DNA of 64,000 nt from CAUZWH01 sp965247665 (GCA_965247665.1 CBDFHH010000001.1:1-64000); one strand, 5' to 3'; numbered from the stretch's first letter, positions 52,959-61,425 are shown. Made by a program: numbers and translations. Notes: generated by a model from the sequence alone, not told the origin.

Positions 52959-55231
52959 TATGCCTTCCCTCCCGCGCTCACTTCGACGATCGTCATCGTA
53001 TCATTGCCGAAGATGTCCACGACCTTGACGGCGACCTTGCGCCGTCCTGGGACGCTTTCATGGGCGACACTGGTTAATTCTAGTGACCGGTCCTTCTTGG
53101 TGCGGAAGCTCTGCCACTCGTTTTCAAAGATGTAATCTCCCGTCCATTGTTCCTCCCATTCGCCGGTCTCGGCATTCTGCACGCGGATGATTTCGCGTTT
53201 GCTCTCGAAATCGAAATCCACCGACCAATAGTCGATCCAATCGGTCCAGTTCTCGGTGAGGGTCACGCGGGTGACGATACCATCATTGTCCTTGTTCACC
53301 TTTACGATCTGGCCGCGCTCGACCACGATTCTGCTACCCTTGTTCTTGAGTGTGGCTTCAGCGTTAGCGATGGAATCCTGCGAGTAGAAGACCGAGAAAT
53401 CGGTCAGTTCAACAGACACGCTATTACCCTTCACATGCGGCTTGACCTCGATGAAGGCCACATCGTGGAACACCACTTGGTTCTTCTCCACCGCCCTCTT
53501 GTCGAACACATCGCCAGGGATGTACTTGGGCGCGATGTCGATGCCCTTGGCCCGCGCCTCGTCCAGGACGTTGGGGAACAGGCCCATCTCGAACTCGAAG
53601 CCCAGGATGTCCACCTTGGTGATGTGCTGCTTGCGGCATTCCAGAATGATCTCCTCGACGAAAAGCCGTGTGACCGGCAGGTTAACTGGGCCAATTGCAA
53701 CCAGCCGTCCGGCACGTTTGCCATGGAAGGTGGCGAAACCATCCGTCTTCTCGGCCCGGTAGGCGCGCAGGATCAAATCCAGAAACGCGGCTTCCTTCGC
53801 TGCAATTTGTTGTTGTTTCTGTTCCTCACGCAGGTCGGGGTTAATGCCAATAAAGTGCTGGCGCTCGTACTTGCCAAGGTTGAGAATCTCAAATGCGCGG
53901 TAGTCCTTGCCTTCTGCCTTAAGACCGCGCTGCACACCGATCATGCGTTTGCGGGTAGTGTGGATGCCGAACTTGCCAAGGTCGCTGACGATCCACTTGC
54001 GCCCTAGCCTCTCCGCGACCGCTGCCGTAGTGCCCGAGCCGCAGAAATAGTCCGCAACTAGATCACCCTCGTTAGAGGAAGCTTTGATGATTCGTTCAAG
54101 AAGGGCTTCAGGTTTTTGGGTCGGATAATTGACGCGCTCTATTGCCGTTGGCCCCAGTAATAAATCGTACAAGATGGTTGAAGCTGCGACCCCGGGGCGC
54201 TCATCAAGGAAGTATTTTATGTAGGGCTGTCCTGACGAGGAGTAGTATAGCTTTCCCTCCTTTTCAAACGCGTGCATTTTCTCCCTTGTATATGCCCAGT
54301 ATCTGCCCTTTGGTGGGGTCACGCCTCGCCATTCGTAGGACGTATCGCCGCCGGGCTTCGCTGCTGTAGGGGTAACGAGGCGATATTTCCGTCCATTGTC
54401 ATCTACCTTATTGTATTGCTGTTCTATTTGTTCGTCTGAGAAAGGAATGTATTGGGTGTTCCAAATTTTTTGGGTCGCCGCTTTCGCCACAAAAAGGATT
54501 GTGTCATCAACTATGTCATATCGCTTTGCGCCTTGTTTAGCATCGCCATGTGCAGTCGTCCTTCGCCAACACAATTGATTGACAAACTGATCGGCTCCAA
54601 AAATTTCGTCCAAAACCAAACGCAGCAATGCGTTCACTCGCCAATCGGAATGCACATAAATGCTCCCATCGTCGGCGAGCAGGTCACGCATCAGTATCAT
54701 CCGCTCATAAATCATGGCGATGAATGAGTCTGCACCTTGCCCCCAGGTGTCTCGATAAGCGATCTCTTCGAGAATGTTGGGCTTCTTGGTAAAGGTGTTG
54801 CCGCCAATCTCGATGTTCATGGAGAAGTCGGCGCCGACATCGAATGGCGGATCGATGTAGATCAGTTTGATGCCACCTTGGCGTTCGATTGCCTCGCGTA
54901 GTGGACCGTTCTTCAGCGATGACAGAATGAGTTTGTTGTCGCCCCAGATCAGCTTATTGGTCCATCCCTTGAGTTGCCGACCCCGCGCGTCAGTCGCGAA
55001 CAGGTCGGCCTGCGACGCGCTGTCCTCCGGCTTTTCTGCGCGCGGCTCATCCACCGGCTCGATGGTTTGAAACGGCAGCACGACATTGCAAACCTCGCTG
55101 GTCTTGCCATTCCAGACCAGCTCGACTGCGCGTTTGTCTTCGAACAACAGGAAGCGGTACTTGTCGGGCAACGGCTTGCCCGCTTCCAGATGCTTATTGA
55201 CGTCTCTTATTTCGTTATCAGTGAGCTTCAT
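52958..55231 (-). CDS. mod: type III modification methyltransferase, Mod subunit
   Basis: 757 residues, start ATG at 55231. It is a beta-class N6-adenine methyltransferase: motif IV LIYIDPPFDVGADFSM comes first, the target-recognition region follows, and the SAM motif LVADYFCGSGTTAAVAERLG (FxGxG) comes later. Motif IV is DPPF rather than the commoner DPPY. It is long for a Mod, with an extra C-terminal about 250 residues. It is coupled to res by the one-base overlap. The target sequence cannot be read. Confidence 0.92.
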   Translation of the reverse strand: MKLTDNEIRDVNKHLEAGKPLPDKYRFLLFEDKRAVELVWNGKTSEVCNVVLPFQTIEPVDEPRAEKPEDSASQADLFATDARGRQLKGWTNKLIWGDNKLILSSLKNGPLREAIERQGGIKLIYIDPPFDVGADFSMNIEIGGNTFTKKPNILEEIAYRDTWGQGADSFIAMIYERMILMRDLLADDGSIYVHSDWRVNALLRLVLDEIFGADQFVNQLCWRRTTAHGDAKQGAKRYDIVDDTILFVAKAATQKIWNTQYIPFSDEQIEQQYNKVDDNGRKYRLVTPTAAKPGGDTSYEWRGVTPPKGRYWAYTREKMHAFEKEGKLYYSSSGQPYIKYFLDERPGVAASTILYDLLLGPTAIERVNYPTQKPEALLERIIKASSNEGDLVADYFCGSGTTAAVAERLGRKWIVSDLGKFGIHTTRKRMIGVQRGLKAEGKDYRAFEILNLGKYERQHFIGINPDLREEQKQQQIAAKEAAFLDLILRAYRAEKTDGFATFHGKRAGRLVAIGPVNLPVTRLFVEEIILECRKQHITKVDILGFEFEMGLFPNVLDEARAKGIDIAPKYIPGDVFDKRAVEKNQVVFHDVAFIEVKPHVKGNSVSVELTDFSVFYSQDSIANAEATLKNKGSRIVVERGQIVKVNKDNDGIVTRVTLTENWTDWIDYWSVDFDFESKREIIRVQNAETGEWEEQWTGDYIFENEWQSFRTKKDRSLELTSVAHESVPGRRKVAVKVVDIFGNDTMTIVEVSAGGKA

Positions 55232-55275
55232 CTACCGGTCCCGTTTCCGTATGACCCTGCTGGCTGTTGCTGCCG

Positions 55276-56010
55276 TCACCGCACGTCACCCCTTAAAGTG
55301 TGCAGTTCATCAAGTACGACGAACTGAAAGCCTCGGCAGTTTTCGATGACCTTCCGGTCCAGTTCATTCTGCCTCGTCATGAGCAGCTCGAGCATCATGA
55401 AGTTGGTGAGCAGGATGTCCGGCGGATTGTCCTTTATGCGTTCCCGTTCCTCCTGGCCTTCTTGGCCGGTGTATCGCGCGAATGTCGGGCTATTCGGGCG
55501 CCCGGAGCCGAGATAGCGCCTCAATTCTTCGGCCTGGCTGTTAGAAAGCGGGTTCATCGGATAAACGACGATGGCGCGGGTCCTCGGGTTTTGTCCCGCC
55601 TTCCGCGCCTTGATCGCAGCGTTGATGATCGGGATGAAAAAACACAGCGACTGCGCCGAGCCGGTCCCGGTCGTGACGGCGTAACTCTGATTGCTCAAGG
55701 CATAGCCGACGGCCTGTTGCTGGTGCTTGCGAAGTTTGAGCGTTCGATCCCGGGCGCCATCGGTGGCGGAGGGGTCTCGAAACACGTCGGCACATTCGGG
55801 TTCCAGATCACCGGCATTGATGAAATCCTGTATCGAACTGCCGACAGCGTAGTGTGGATTGAGCTGAATCAGCGGCTCGGGCCAGAAGCGCTTCGTGTCA
55901 TATAGATCATCGACTTTCGCCTTCATCTCCTGCGAGCGGATCTTGGTAAACGAGCGGGCGAAAGCCTTGTAACGATCGATGACGGTCTCATCGAGATTGA
56001 ATATGTCCAT
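55276..56010 (-). pseudogene. N-terminal fragment of a large DEAD/DEAH-type helicase, Walker A degenerate
   Basis: 244 codons. Q-like and motif I region: LKLRKHQQQAVGYALSNQSY, TTGTGSAQSLCFFIPI, then AIVVYPMNPLSNSQAEELR (Ia), PPDILLTNFMMLELLM and FVVLDELHTLRG (motif II, DELH). The expected Walker A GTGSGKS is here GTGSAQS, without the Lys. Such helicases usually exceed 1,500 residues, so the gene stops after motif II; a TAA lies at 55276-55278. It overlaps the WYL regulator remnant by one base (TGATG), indicating a former operon. Confidence 0.75.
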
Positions 56011-56364
56011 CAGAAACCCTCATCCCGGTTGAGCATTGCCGGTGCGTTCAGAAGAATGATCTGCTGATCCTGTGGACGGCGTGCTGACGGGTCTGTGTCG
56101 AGACCAAGTCGTTTAAGGGCGTAGTAGACGTTTAAGGGCGTAGTAGAGAAGGGCTTTCCGTATGGGGATCTTCGCCTTGCAGCCGCACATCCCATAGTCG
56201 AGAGCAATCACTCTTTGCTGGGTTTCGGACAGTTCAGGATGTGGGGCGATTTCTAATGTCACGAGCTCGTGCCAGCCCGTGTCGGCGTCCGCGCCGACCT
56301 TGCTTGAGCACGTTCCACGCGTCTCGATGATCCTTGATAAGAGGAAGTCCTTGAAGGCACTCTA
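56010..56364 (-). pseudogene. WYL-domain regulator C-terminus, frameshifted by a 19-bp tandem duplication
   Basis: Reading the minus strand from about 56364: FKDFLLSRIIETRGT, GWHELVTLEIAPHPELSETQ, QRVIALDYGMCGCKAKIPIR, KALLYYALKR, then a direct repeat of CTACTACGCCCTTAAACG (two copies, 19-bp period, about 56113-56150) that shifts the frame, and finally GLDTDPSARRPQDQQIILLN. The PHPxLSxxQ and LDYGM...R.AL.YYALKRLGLD pattern is the C-terminal extension of WYL regulators common in defence islands. The HTH and WYL core are lost. Confidence 0.65.
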
Positions 56365-56946
56365 GGCAGTGGAGGAATCCGCATCAATGGCGCCGTGGAA
56401 GGCATGCATGTAGGCCGCGAACGCGAACCGCCATAGGTCGATGTTCAGGACGAGGTCGCCGGAGGCGTTTTTACGGGTCTCACCGTAGTAGCGGGCGTGC
56501 ACGAAGGTCTCCTGGTGCGCACGCACGATCTCGTCTGCGGTCGCCGCGGTTCCGGCGTCACCGAGTTTAGTTCCCCGCGTCCGGCTGCGGATCTCATCGA
56601 TCCGCTGTGCGATGGCACACTGGTCCTCCGGCTCGAGGTCGCCCCACAACTCGGACAAGTCGTGTGTCCGGAGGCACGCGCCGCGAGTACGCCTGATGGC
56701 CACTGCTTTCAAGCTCTGCTCCGCGGACAACGCAATCAGAACCGCAGCGCCCCAGGTTACTGAGTTCCGCCAGGTTCGGTCGTCCAGTGGCGGCTCTCCT
56801 ACCACCTTGGCGAACAACTGTCGGCCGTCCGCGACGTCCTTCGGCGTCCGCCACACCATTTGCGACGCCGCAGCGATCGTGCCGCGGGCCATTGCTACCC
56901 ATTGGGTCGAAAGCTGGCCCGTCAGTCGATCTTGGCCTTTGGCCAT
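56362..56946 (-). CDS. HEPN-like hypothetical protein
   Basis: 194 residues from an ATG at 56946 (a TTG-led start at 56973 is also possible). The helices AVLIALSAEQSLKAVAIRRT and CLRTHDLSELWGDLEPEDQC, followed by ETFVHARYYGETRKNASGDL, resemble HEPN-fold proteins (AbiU2/nucleotidyltransferase-partner type). A clear Rx4-6H catalytic motif is not seen, so RNase activity is doubtful. Its position in the defence region supports a phage-defence or toxin role. No antitoxin is apparent. Confidence 0.5.
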   Translation of the reverse strand: MAKGQDRLTGQLSTQWVAMARGTIAAASQMVWRTPKDVADGRQLFAKVVGEPPLDDRTWRNSVTWGAAVLIALSAEQSLKAVAIRRTRGACLRTHDLSELWGDLEPEDQCAIAQRIDEIRSRTRGTKLGDAGTAATADEIVRAHQETFVHARYYGETRKNASGDLVLNIDLWRFAFAAYMHAFHGAIDADSSTA

Positions 56947-57159
56947 AAGTGCGGGACTACCTAAATTCGCCAAGTGAAGCGAGTACGCTATCCGCGGGCA
57001 ACGTCGATCGTGTCCCGTCCGTGGTGTAAGAGCCTAGCGTCCTATGCGGCATCCGGCGGGCAGGGTTGGGTCGCTCAAGCTGCCGCGGCGGCAGCTTGAT
57101 GGAGACATTGTCGCCGGTCTGAGCGATGGACTCCAGCGTCATCTATCGGGCTCCCGAAC

Positions 57160-57705
57160 ATGGCCAGGCGCATGTTCGAAGCCTTTCTTGCATTCCGTCA
57201 GCCGCAGATCTCAGGGGATCTGTGGCAGAAACTGACGGCGGTTCCGTTCGACGAAGCGAAGAAGCTCCGAATTCTCCGGTTCCTGCACACGCACTCGCAC
57301 AGCATTGCCGTGGGAGAACCGGAGCATGACCTGACGGCGCTCGCTGAGGGACCGGCCGTCTTCAAAGACCTGTTGGAGATGATCGAGTCGCTGGACGGCG
57401 CACACTTCTCGGCAATGGTGCTACTCAATGCGCCTTCTGCGGAATATGCGATTGAGGTCCAGCTAGATGTTAAGCGGCTTCCGATAAATGAAGAACGGCT
57501 GAATGCTCATTATTCGCTACCAAGGCTTGGGCCCGGTTCCACAGTGTTCCCCCGGTACGCCTTGGGCGATCCGACAGACGTCGGCCAACTTCTCAAATCA
57601 TTCCATCATGATTTCTGGAATCGCCTTGGACAAGACGTGGGCGACGAAGATGGTAATTTTGTAATCGAGAATTGGCCCGGGCAAGACACCGGAGAAAAAG
57701 ACTAA
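57160..57705 (+). CDS. fusion: C-terminus of an AAA_13/RloC-like ATPase with an unknown C-terminal segment
   Basis: Residues 1 to about 88 (MARRMFEAFLAFRQPQISGD, LRILRFLHTHSHSIAVGEPE, GAHFSAMV) are the conserved tail of AAA_13-type ATPases related to anticodon nucleases. The following about 93 residues (PSAEYAIEVQLDVKRLPINE through GNFVIENWPGQ) do not belong to that family and I do not recognise them. The Walker-bearing N-terminal part is absent. This is probably a deletion-derived fusion; whether it is translated is unknown. A minus-strand frame overlaps the end and was not adopted. Confidence 0.5.
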   Translation: MARRMFEAFLAFRQPQISGDLWQKLTAVPFDEAKKLRILRFLHTHSHSIAVGEPEHDLTALAEGPAVFKDLLEMIESLDGAHFSAMVLLNAPSAEYAIEVQLDVKRLPINEERLNAHYSLPRLGPGSTVFPRYALGDPTDVGQLLKSFHHDFWNRLGQDVGDEDGNFVIENWPGQDTGEKD

Positions 57706-57869
57706 GTGGCGGTTTTCCGAGCGTCCATCCGACCATGTTAGGTCAATGAGGATGAGGTAGCGGGCACGGAGCGCTTCTGCCAGCTTGGGAAGCTTCTGCG
57801 CAAGACGGTCGACCCGCTCGTCAGCCGCAGGAGCCCTGGCTGCAAGAGTATTACGGGCAAACTCGGCGC

Positions 57870-58375
57870 ATGCTTTCCCCGTTTGTCGGGCGGAACGGCA
57901 ATCGGCCGCCACTTCCTCTAGACGATGTGCGGATGCTGTATGCCAGGGCGCGCCACAGCCATGCCTTTGGCGAAGAGAAGCACTACGCCTCGCTGCTCGC
58001 GGCGCTGGACCCCGTGCGGAGCATTCTCCGTTCGCATCCCACGCTGGCGCAGGTTGTAAGTCATATCATCGGCAGAGACGATTTCTGGATGCAGATCCTA
58101 GGCAGCGGTGGCTTGACCTCCTTGACGGACCTGGTTGTGGGACTGATGGCGCGTGCCGATGAGCTGGCCGGCGAGTGTTTCGGGGCGGCGGCGAGCGAAC
58201 TGAACGCGTTTCTCGCCCTGGCCGGGGACGGAGAGTCGACCGGCGTACTCGGCGACCTGGAAGTCGGATGCGATGCTCTTTTGGGAGCTGACCCTGAAGG
58301 AAAGGATCGACATCGCAGACGGCATGGCGATCATCCCATTCGAGCAGGTGCGAGCGGAAGGCGGGGCAGATTCTC
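57870..58375 (+). pseudogene. uncharacterised island protein with one frameshift
   Basis: The frame (open upstream to at least 57780) reads LPLDDVRMLYARARHSHAFG, EKHYASLLAALDPVRSILRS, ELNAFLALAGDGESTGVLGD and then, after a one-base change near 58273, continues in the next frame as LFWELTLKERIDIADGMAII, PFEQVRA. The joined sequence is strongly protein-like, so it is a real gene broken by a frameshift. No known family was identified. Confidence 0.5.
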
Positions 58376-58555
58376 GACGAGGCGAAGGCGCTCAGGAAGG
58401 ACATTGTGAAACACGAGCTCGCCGCTCATCTGAGGGCCGTCGGCGCCGCACCGGACGCGCTCGAGGCAAAGGAAGAGACGATCGGAAACAGAATTGCCCT
58501 CGACGAGCGGGCGCACAAGGAGCAACTCAGTCAGGGCGGCGGGCTCTCGATGTAG
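58352..58555 (+). pseudogene. unassigned helical C-terminal fragment
   Basis: A 67-codon frame ERKAGQILDEAKALRKDIVK, HELAAHLRAVGAAPDALEAK, RIALDERAHKEQLSQ, ending in TAG at 58553. Strong helical, charged composition suggests the C-terminus of a real protein. It overlaps the end of the preceding frame, so a deletion has probably joined two genes. Confidence 0.4.
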
Positions 58556-58655
58556 ACCCGGACCAACCGACGCCGATGCACGGTGCGGAGACATTGCCGG
58601 CGGGCGGGGACATGCTGTCTTTGTCCGCCGGCGACGTGAAAGCGAGGGGAGATCG

Positions 58656-58865
58656 ATGATGAGGCTGCCGTTCCTCGACCGCGACAATGTGGGGTTGCGT
58701 TTCGAGGTCGACGGCAAGGTGACGGCTTCGACCAATTCGGGCGAGGAGATCGCTGGCAAGTGGTGGTGGTCGCGCGGCAACTTGAATGTGCAGCTGCACG
58801 GGGTCAAAGAGGTGATGAGTTATACGTGGCGGCCGCTGGCCGAGCGTCTCGGCTGGCCGGGCTAG
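58656..58865 (+). CDS. short ORF equal to the C-terminal domain of the tandem secreted family
   Basis: 69 residues from an ATG with GAGGGGAG upstream. LPFLDRDNVGLRFEVDGKV, KWWWSRGNLNVQLHGV and TWRPLAERLGWPG align with the tail region of the large proteins at 60058 and 61628 (LPFVDNENIDFRF, GTWRWSRGELVVQLEGI, PWRELARHVGWTAP). It is a divergent, detached copy without the secretion signal. Either a remnant or a small stand-alone domain. The gap 58866-59110 holds no gene. Confidence 0.6.
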   Translation: MMRLPFLDRDNVGLRFEVDGKVTASTNSGEEIAGKWWWSRGNLNVQLHGVKEVMSYTWRPLAERLGWPG

Positions 58866-59110
58866 TGCCTTGACGGTGCTTCGCTCCGTGTTGCCCTTCA
58901 TGGCCGCTTGGCTGTGGGCGATGGTGGTGTTGGGACGGCCAAGGATCTGGTCGGCTCGCTGCCTAGCGACCCGACGACATTCTCCATAAACAAAAGTACG
59001 CTTTCTTCAGCCAGCGCGGCAAAGGAGCGCGGATATTAAACTAGCCTCCCAAGCACACAGCCGCCTCTCCACACAACCATATTCCCAAGACTCGTCCCGC
59101 GGAGTATTCT

Positions 59111-59464
59111 ATGACCATGGAAGGGGGATGGTTTTACGATACCCACGCAGCCATCCGCCGGCTCACCAAGGCCGGTATACCCGAGCCACATGCCGAAGCC
59201 ATCGCGTACGAGTTCGACCGCGTGATAGAGCACCGACTGGCCACCAAGGCCGACATCGAGAAACCGGGCCTGACCACCAAGGCCGATATCGAGAAACCGG
59301 GCCTTGCCACCAAGGCCGACATCGAGAAACCGTGCCTGACCACCAAGGTCGACATCGGATCCGCCCGCGTCGAGTTGGAGAAACTTGAGCGCGAGCAGAC
59401 CCTATGGAAGATCGGCTACTTCGTCGTCATGGGGGCCTTGGTGATCGCAGCTATCACGCTCTAG
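59111..59464 (+). CDS. DUF1640-like coiled-coil membrane-anchored protein with 11-residue repeats
   Basis: 117 residues from the ATG at 59111 (GGAG 7 nt upstream). The N-terminus FYDTHAAIRRLTKAGIPEPH, AEAIAYEFDRV resembles DUF1640/CCDC90-type proteins. Then an 11-residue unit (LATKADIEKPG) is repeated three and a half times, followed by a short coiled coil (VELEKLEREQ) and a C-terminal membrane helix (IGYFVVMGALVIAAITL). The DNA repeat has a 33-bp period. Function unknown in bacteria; the copy number is likely unstable. Confidence 0.7.
   Translation: MTMEGGWFYDTHAAIRRLTKAGIPEPHAEAIAYEFDRVIEHRLATKADIEKPGLTTKADIEKPGLATKADIEKPCLTTKVDIGSARVELEKLEREQTLWKIGYFVVMGALVIAAITL
59236..59357 (+). repeat. 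33-bp in-frame tandem repeat, 3.7 copies
   Basis: Units begin at 59236, 59269, 59302 and 59335 (last partial). The unit core is ACCAAGGCCGACATCGAG. It encodes L-A/T-TKADIEKPG. Sequence identity between units is high, with a few substitutions (ADI/VDI, G/C). Confidence 0.85.
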
Positions 59465-59489
59465 CAACGCCTGGCAGCCCATTTCTGCG

Positions 59490-59879
59490 CCGGCCAGCTC
59501 GGCTTGGCCGCATCCGACATCGGCGGGGCTGTAGCTTTGGTCCCGCTTCTCCCGGCTTGCGGATGTTCATCAGGCTCCCGAACTTCCGGCTGTCCACAGT
59601 CCGCCAAGCCTGCTCGACCACCCCATAGTCCGACTTCGGGTTGCCGCAGATGTACGTCAGCCCCTCCCGATCGAAGTACGCGTCCCACACCTTGTTGCGC
59701 GTCTAAGTTTCTCCGGCCGGTGCACGATCCAGGCAGGGCCCGACATCAGCTCTTTGAAGAACGCCGCGCTGTGCGAGCCCAGGTTGTAGTGGTACTCATA
59801 CGCCGCCGCCGGAGGCGCCGGCGCGGCCATGAGCGCCATCGCACCCGCAGCACATCGCCAGCAAGCGAAACCGGATCAT
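59490..59879 (-). pseudogene. frameshifted distant member of the tandem secreted family, opposite strand
   Basis: From the ATG at 59879 (GGGAAGGAG upstream) a signal-peptide-like start MIRFRLLAMCCG shifts frame near 59845 to ALMAAPAPPAAAYEYHYNLG, SHSAAFFKELMSGPAWIV, then shifts again near 59705 to WDAYFDREGLTYICGNPKSD and YGVVEQAWRTV. The SHxAAFFxxLxxGxxW block and the Tyr-x-Cys motif match the N-terminal domain of the proteins at 60058 onward (SHDAAFFSDLLKGRVW, LYNC). The C-terminal domain is not attached. Two shifts could be decay or sequencing errors. Confidence 0.6.
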
Positions 59880-59935
59880 CGTCGATCTCCTTCCCGAGAG
59901 GGCTAACGCAACTCAATGAACCGTTGTCGATTCAG

Positions 59936-60057
59936 CGAAGGGAGAATCGGTCATACCTTGAAGGCGATGGAAGGCACCCACCGCGACCCGAGCAAGATCC
60001 AAGAGGGTGTTTATGACGTGCCTTCGGAAACATCGGGCGGTGGTGGCAAAGGTCAGG
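59936..60057 (+). repeat. leader block preceding array gene 1
   Basis: It contains GGCACCCACCGCGACCCGAG (59973-59992), then TTTATGACGTGC, a TCGGGCGGTGG stretch and CAAAGG before the ATG. The same order occurs before the second and third genes. It holds the likely ribosome site and probably the promoter. Confidence 0.75.
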
Positions 60058-61425
60058 ATGGTGAATAAACGTCTGGCCAGGATGACGTTGGCAACGACGA
60101 CGGTTCTGGTGTCGTTGTTGGGGACGTCCTTGGCGGCCGACTTTCACGACAACGCGAGTTCGCACGATGCCGCGTTTTTTAGCGATCTGTTGAAGGGTCG
60201 GGTGTGGGTGTTAAAAAATAAAAAAACCGACTTTGGGATCGCATCTGTATACATAGATTTAGTGCAACACAAATCAAAAAAGTATACCACATTGTATAAC
60301 TGCTATCCCTATTGGAAATCACGAAAGGAACGTTCAGTACCTTCAGGAAAATACGGTTCTCGGATACGCGCTGTGAGAATACGAGACAGTGGTGACTACC
60401 ATTCGGAGTTCAGAGCCACAAATCGCCAAACTCGTAAGGAACGGTCTCCGCACCTGATGTTTTATGAACCGATCAGCGGACAGTTCCATACCGAACGATG
60501 GGACCGCCAACAAGGGCGGTGGGTGCTATTTCTTCGTGGGTGGGTGCAGGACGGTCTCCCGCGGGCGATCAAGGACGCCTGCCCGCATCTCAAGTACCCG
60601 CCGTATTTAACGATCAACGAGAAGCAGACCTCGTTGCGCTTTAGGGAACTGCGGGCGCAGGATCCGGATGCGCCGATCCGCAACTTCCCGGGTTCCGAGC
60701 TGCGTGCGCTCGGTGCGGTCGGGACCCCGATGGCCGAGGGCAGGCCGCCGATGGTGGTGCGCAACCGGCTGAAGTACTTCCTGGAGGCCCATAACGGGAA
60801 GCTGCTGCGGAGCATCCGGGACAAGGTCCACTACGCGCTGATGCTGCAGGGCGGGTCCGGGGGACACTACGAGGTATGGCGCCTCAAGCCCGACAGCTAT
60901 GAGATCGAGGACGTCGGCCATCTTGTCTGGTCGCCGGATTTCGAGGAGATCGTGGTTCGGTTCGAGACCCTCGATGTGCGCCTCGGTTATCGCCTCGGTG
61001 GGGTATTTCCGCTGGTTCCGACGGGCCGGCGTCACGCACCGACGTTGTTGATGGACTGGCTGGTGGCGCGCGAGGGCCATGTCGCCCTGCCTTTCGTTGA
61101 CAACGAGAACATTGACTTTCGCTTCCAGGCCGACGGCCGGGTCGAGGCGCCGCGGCGGGACGGTTTGGGGCCGGTTTTGGGCACTTGGCGGTGGTCGCGG
61201 GGCGAACTGGTGGTGCAGCTCGAGGGGATCGACAGTTCCACCAGCTATCCCTGGCGCGAGTTGGCGCGGCACGTTGGTTGGACGGCGCCGGCGTGGGGCT
61301 GGGAAGCACCGGCGGAGGCCCGTTTGCGGGCCGAGCGTCGGGTCGCACCGCCGCCGCCGCCCACGCGCGCAGAGGTTCTTGCAGAGAGACGCCGGCGCGC
61401 GCAGGAAGTGTACGGGGGTCGCTGA
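60058..61425 (+). CDS. tandem secreted protein family, copy 1
   Basis: 455 residues from the ATG at 60058. Signal peptide: MVNKRLARMTLATTTVLVSL, cleavage probably after SLAA. Conserved block SSHDAAFFSDLLKGRVWV (about 34-51), a divergent AT-rich segment (about 52-150, including VYIDLVQHKSKKY and LYNC), then a constant part from RQQGRWV (about 155) to the end: GWVQDGLPRAIKDACPHLKY, TLINEKQT-like TINEKQTSLRF, EVWRLKPDSYEIEDVGH, LPFVDNENIDFRFQADG, GTWRWSRGELVVQLEGI and a Pro/Arg-rich tail (APPPPPTRAEVLAERRRRAQ). Two Cys (variable segment and KDAC) could pair. No known family is recognised; export to the periplasm or outside is inferred. Confidence 0.85.
   Translation: MVNKRLARMTLATTTVLVSLLGTSLAADFHDNASSHDAAFFSDLLKGRVWVLKNKKTDFGIASVYIDLVQHKSKKYTTLYNCYPYWKSRKERSVPSGKYGSRIRAVRIRDSGDYHSEFRATNRQTRKERSPHLMFYEPISGQFHTERWDRQQGRWVLFLRGWVQDGLPRAIKDACPHLKYPPYLTINEKQTSLRFRELRAQDPDAPIRNFPGSELRALGAVGTPMAEGRPPMVVRNRLKYFLEAHNGKLLRSIRDKVHYALMLQGGSGGHYEVWRLKPDSYEIEDVGHLVWSPDFEEIVVRFETLDVRLGYRLGGVFPLVPTGRRHAPTLLMDWLVAREGHVALPFVDNENIDFRFQADGRVEAPRRDGLGPVLGTWRWSRGELVVQLEGIDSSTSYPWRELARHVGWTAPAWGWEAPAEARLRAERRVAPPPPPTRAEVLAERRRRAQEVYGGR

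Noticed and set aside
57598..57912. Minus-strand 104-codon ORF
   Set aside because: Although partly protein-like, it overlaps two plus-strand frames with stronger evidence and lacks a ribosome site; left unannotated.
59236..59357. 33-bp tandem repeat considered as a CRISPR array
   Set aside because: Units are contiguous without unique spacers and encode an in-frame 11-residue repeat; no cas genes are present.
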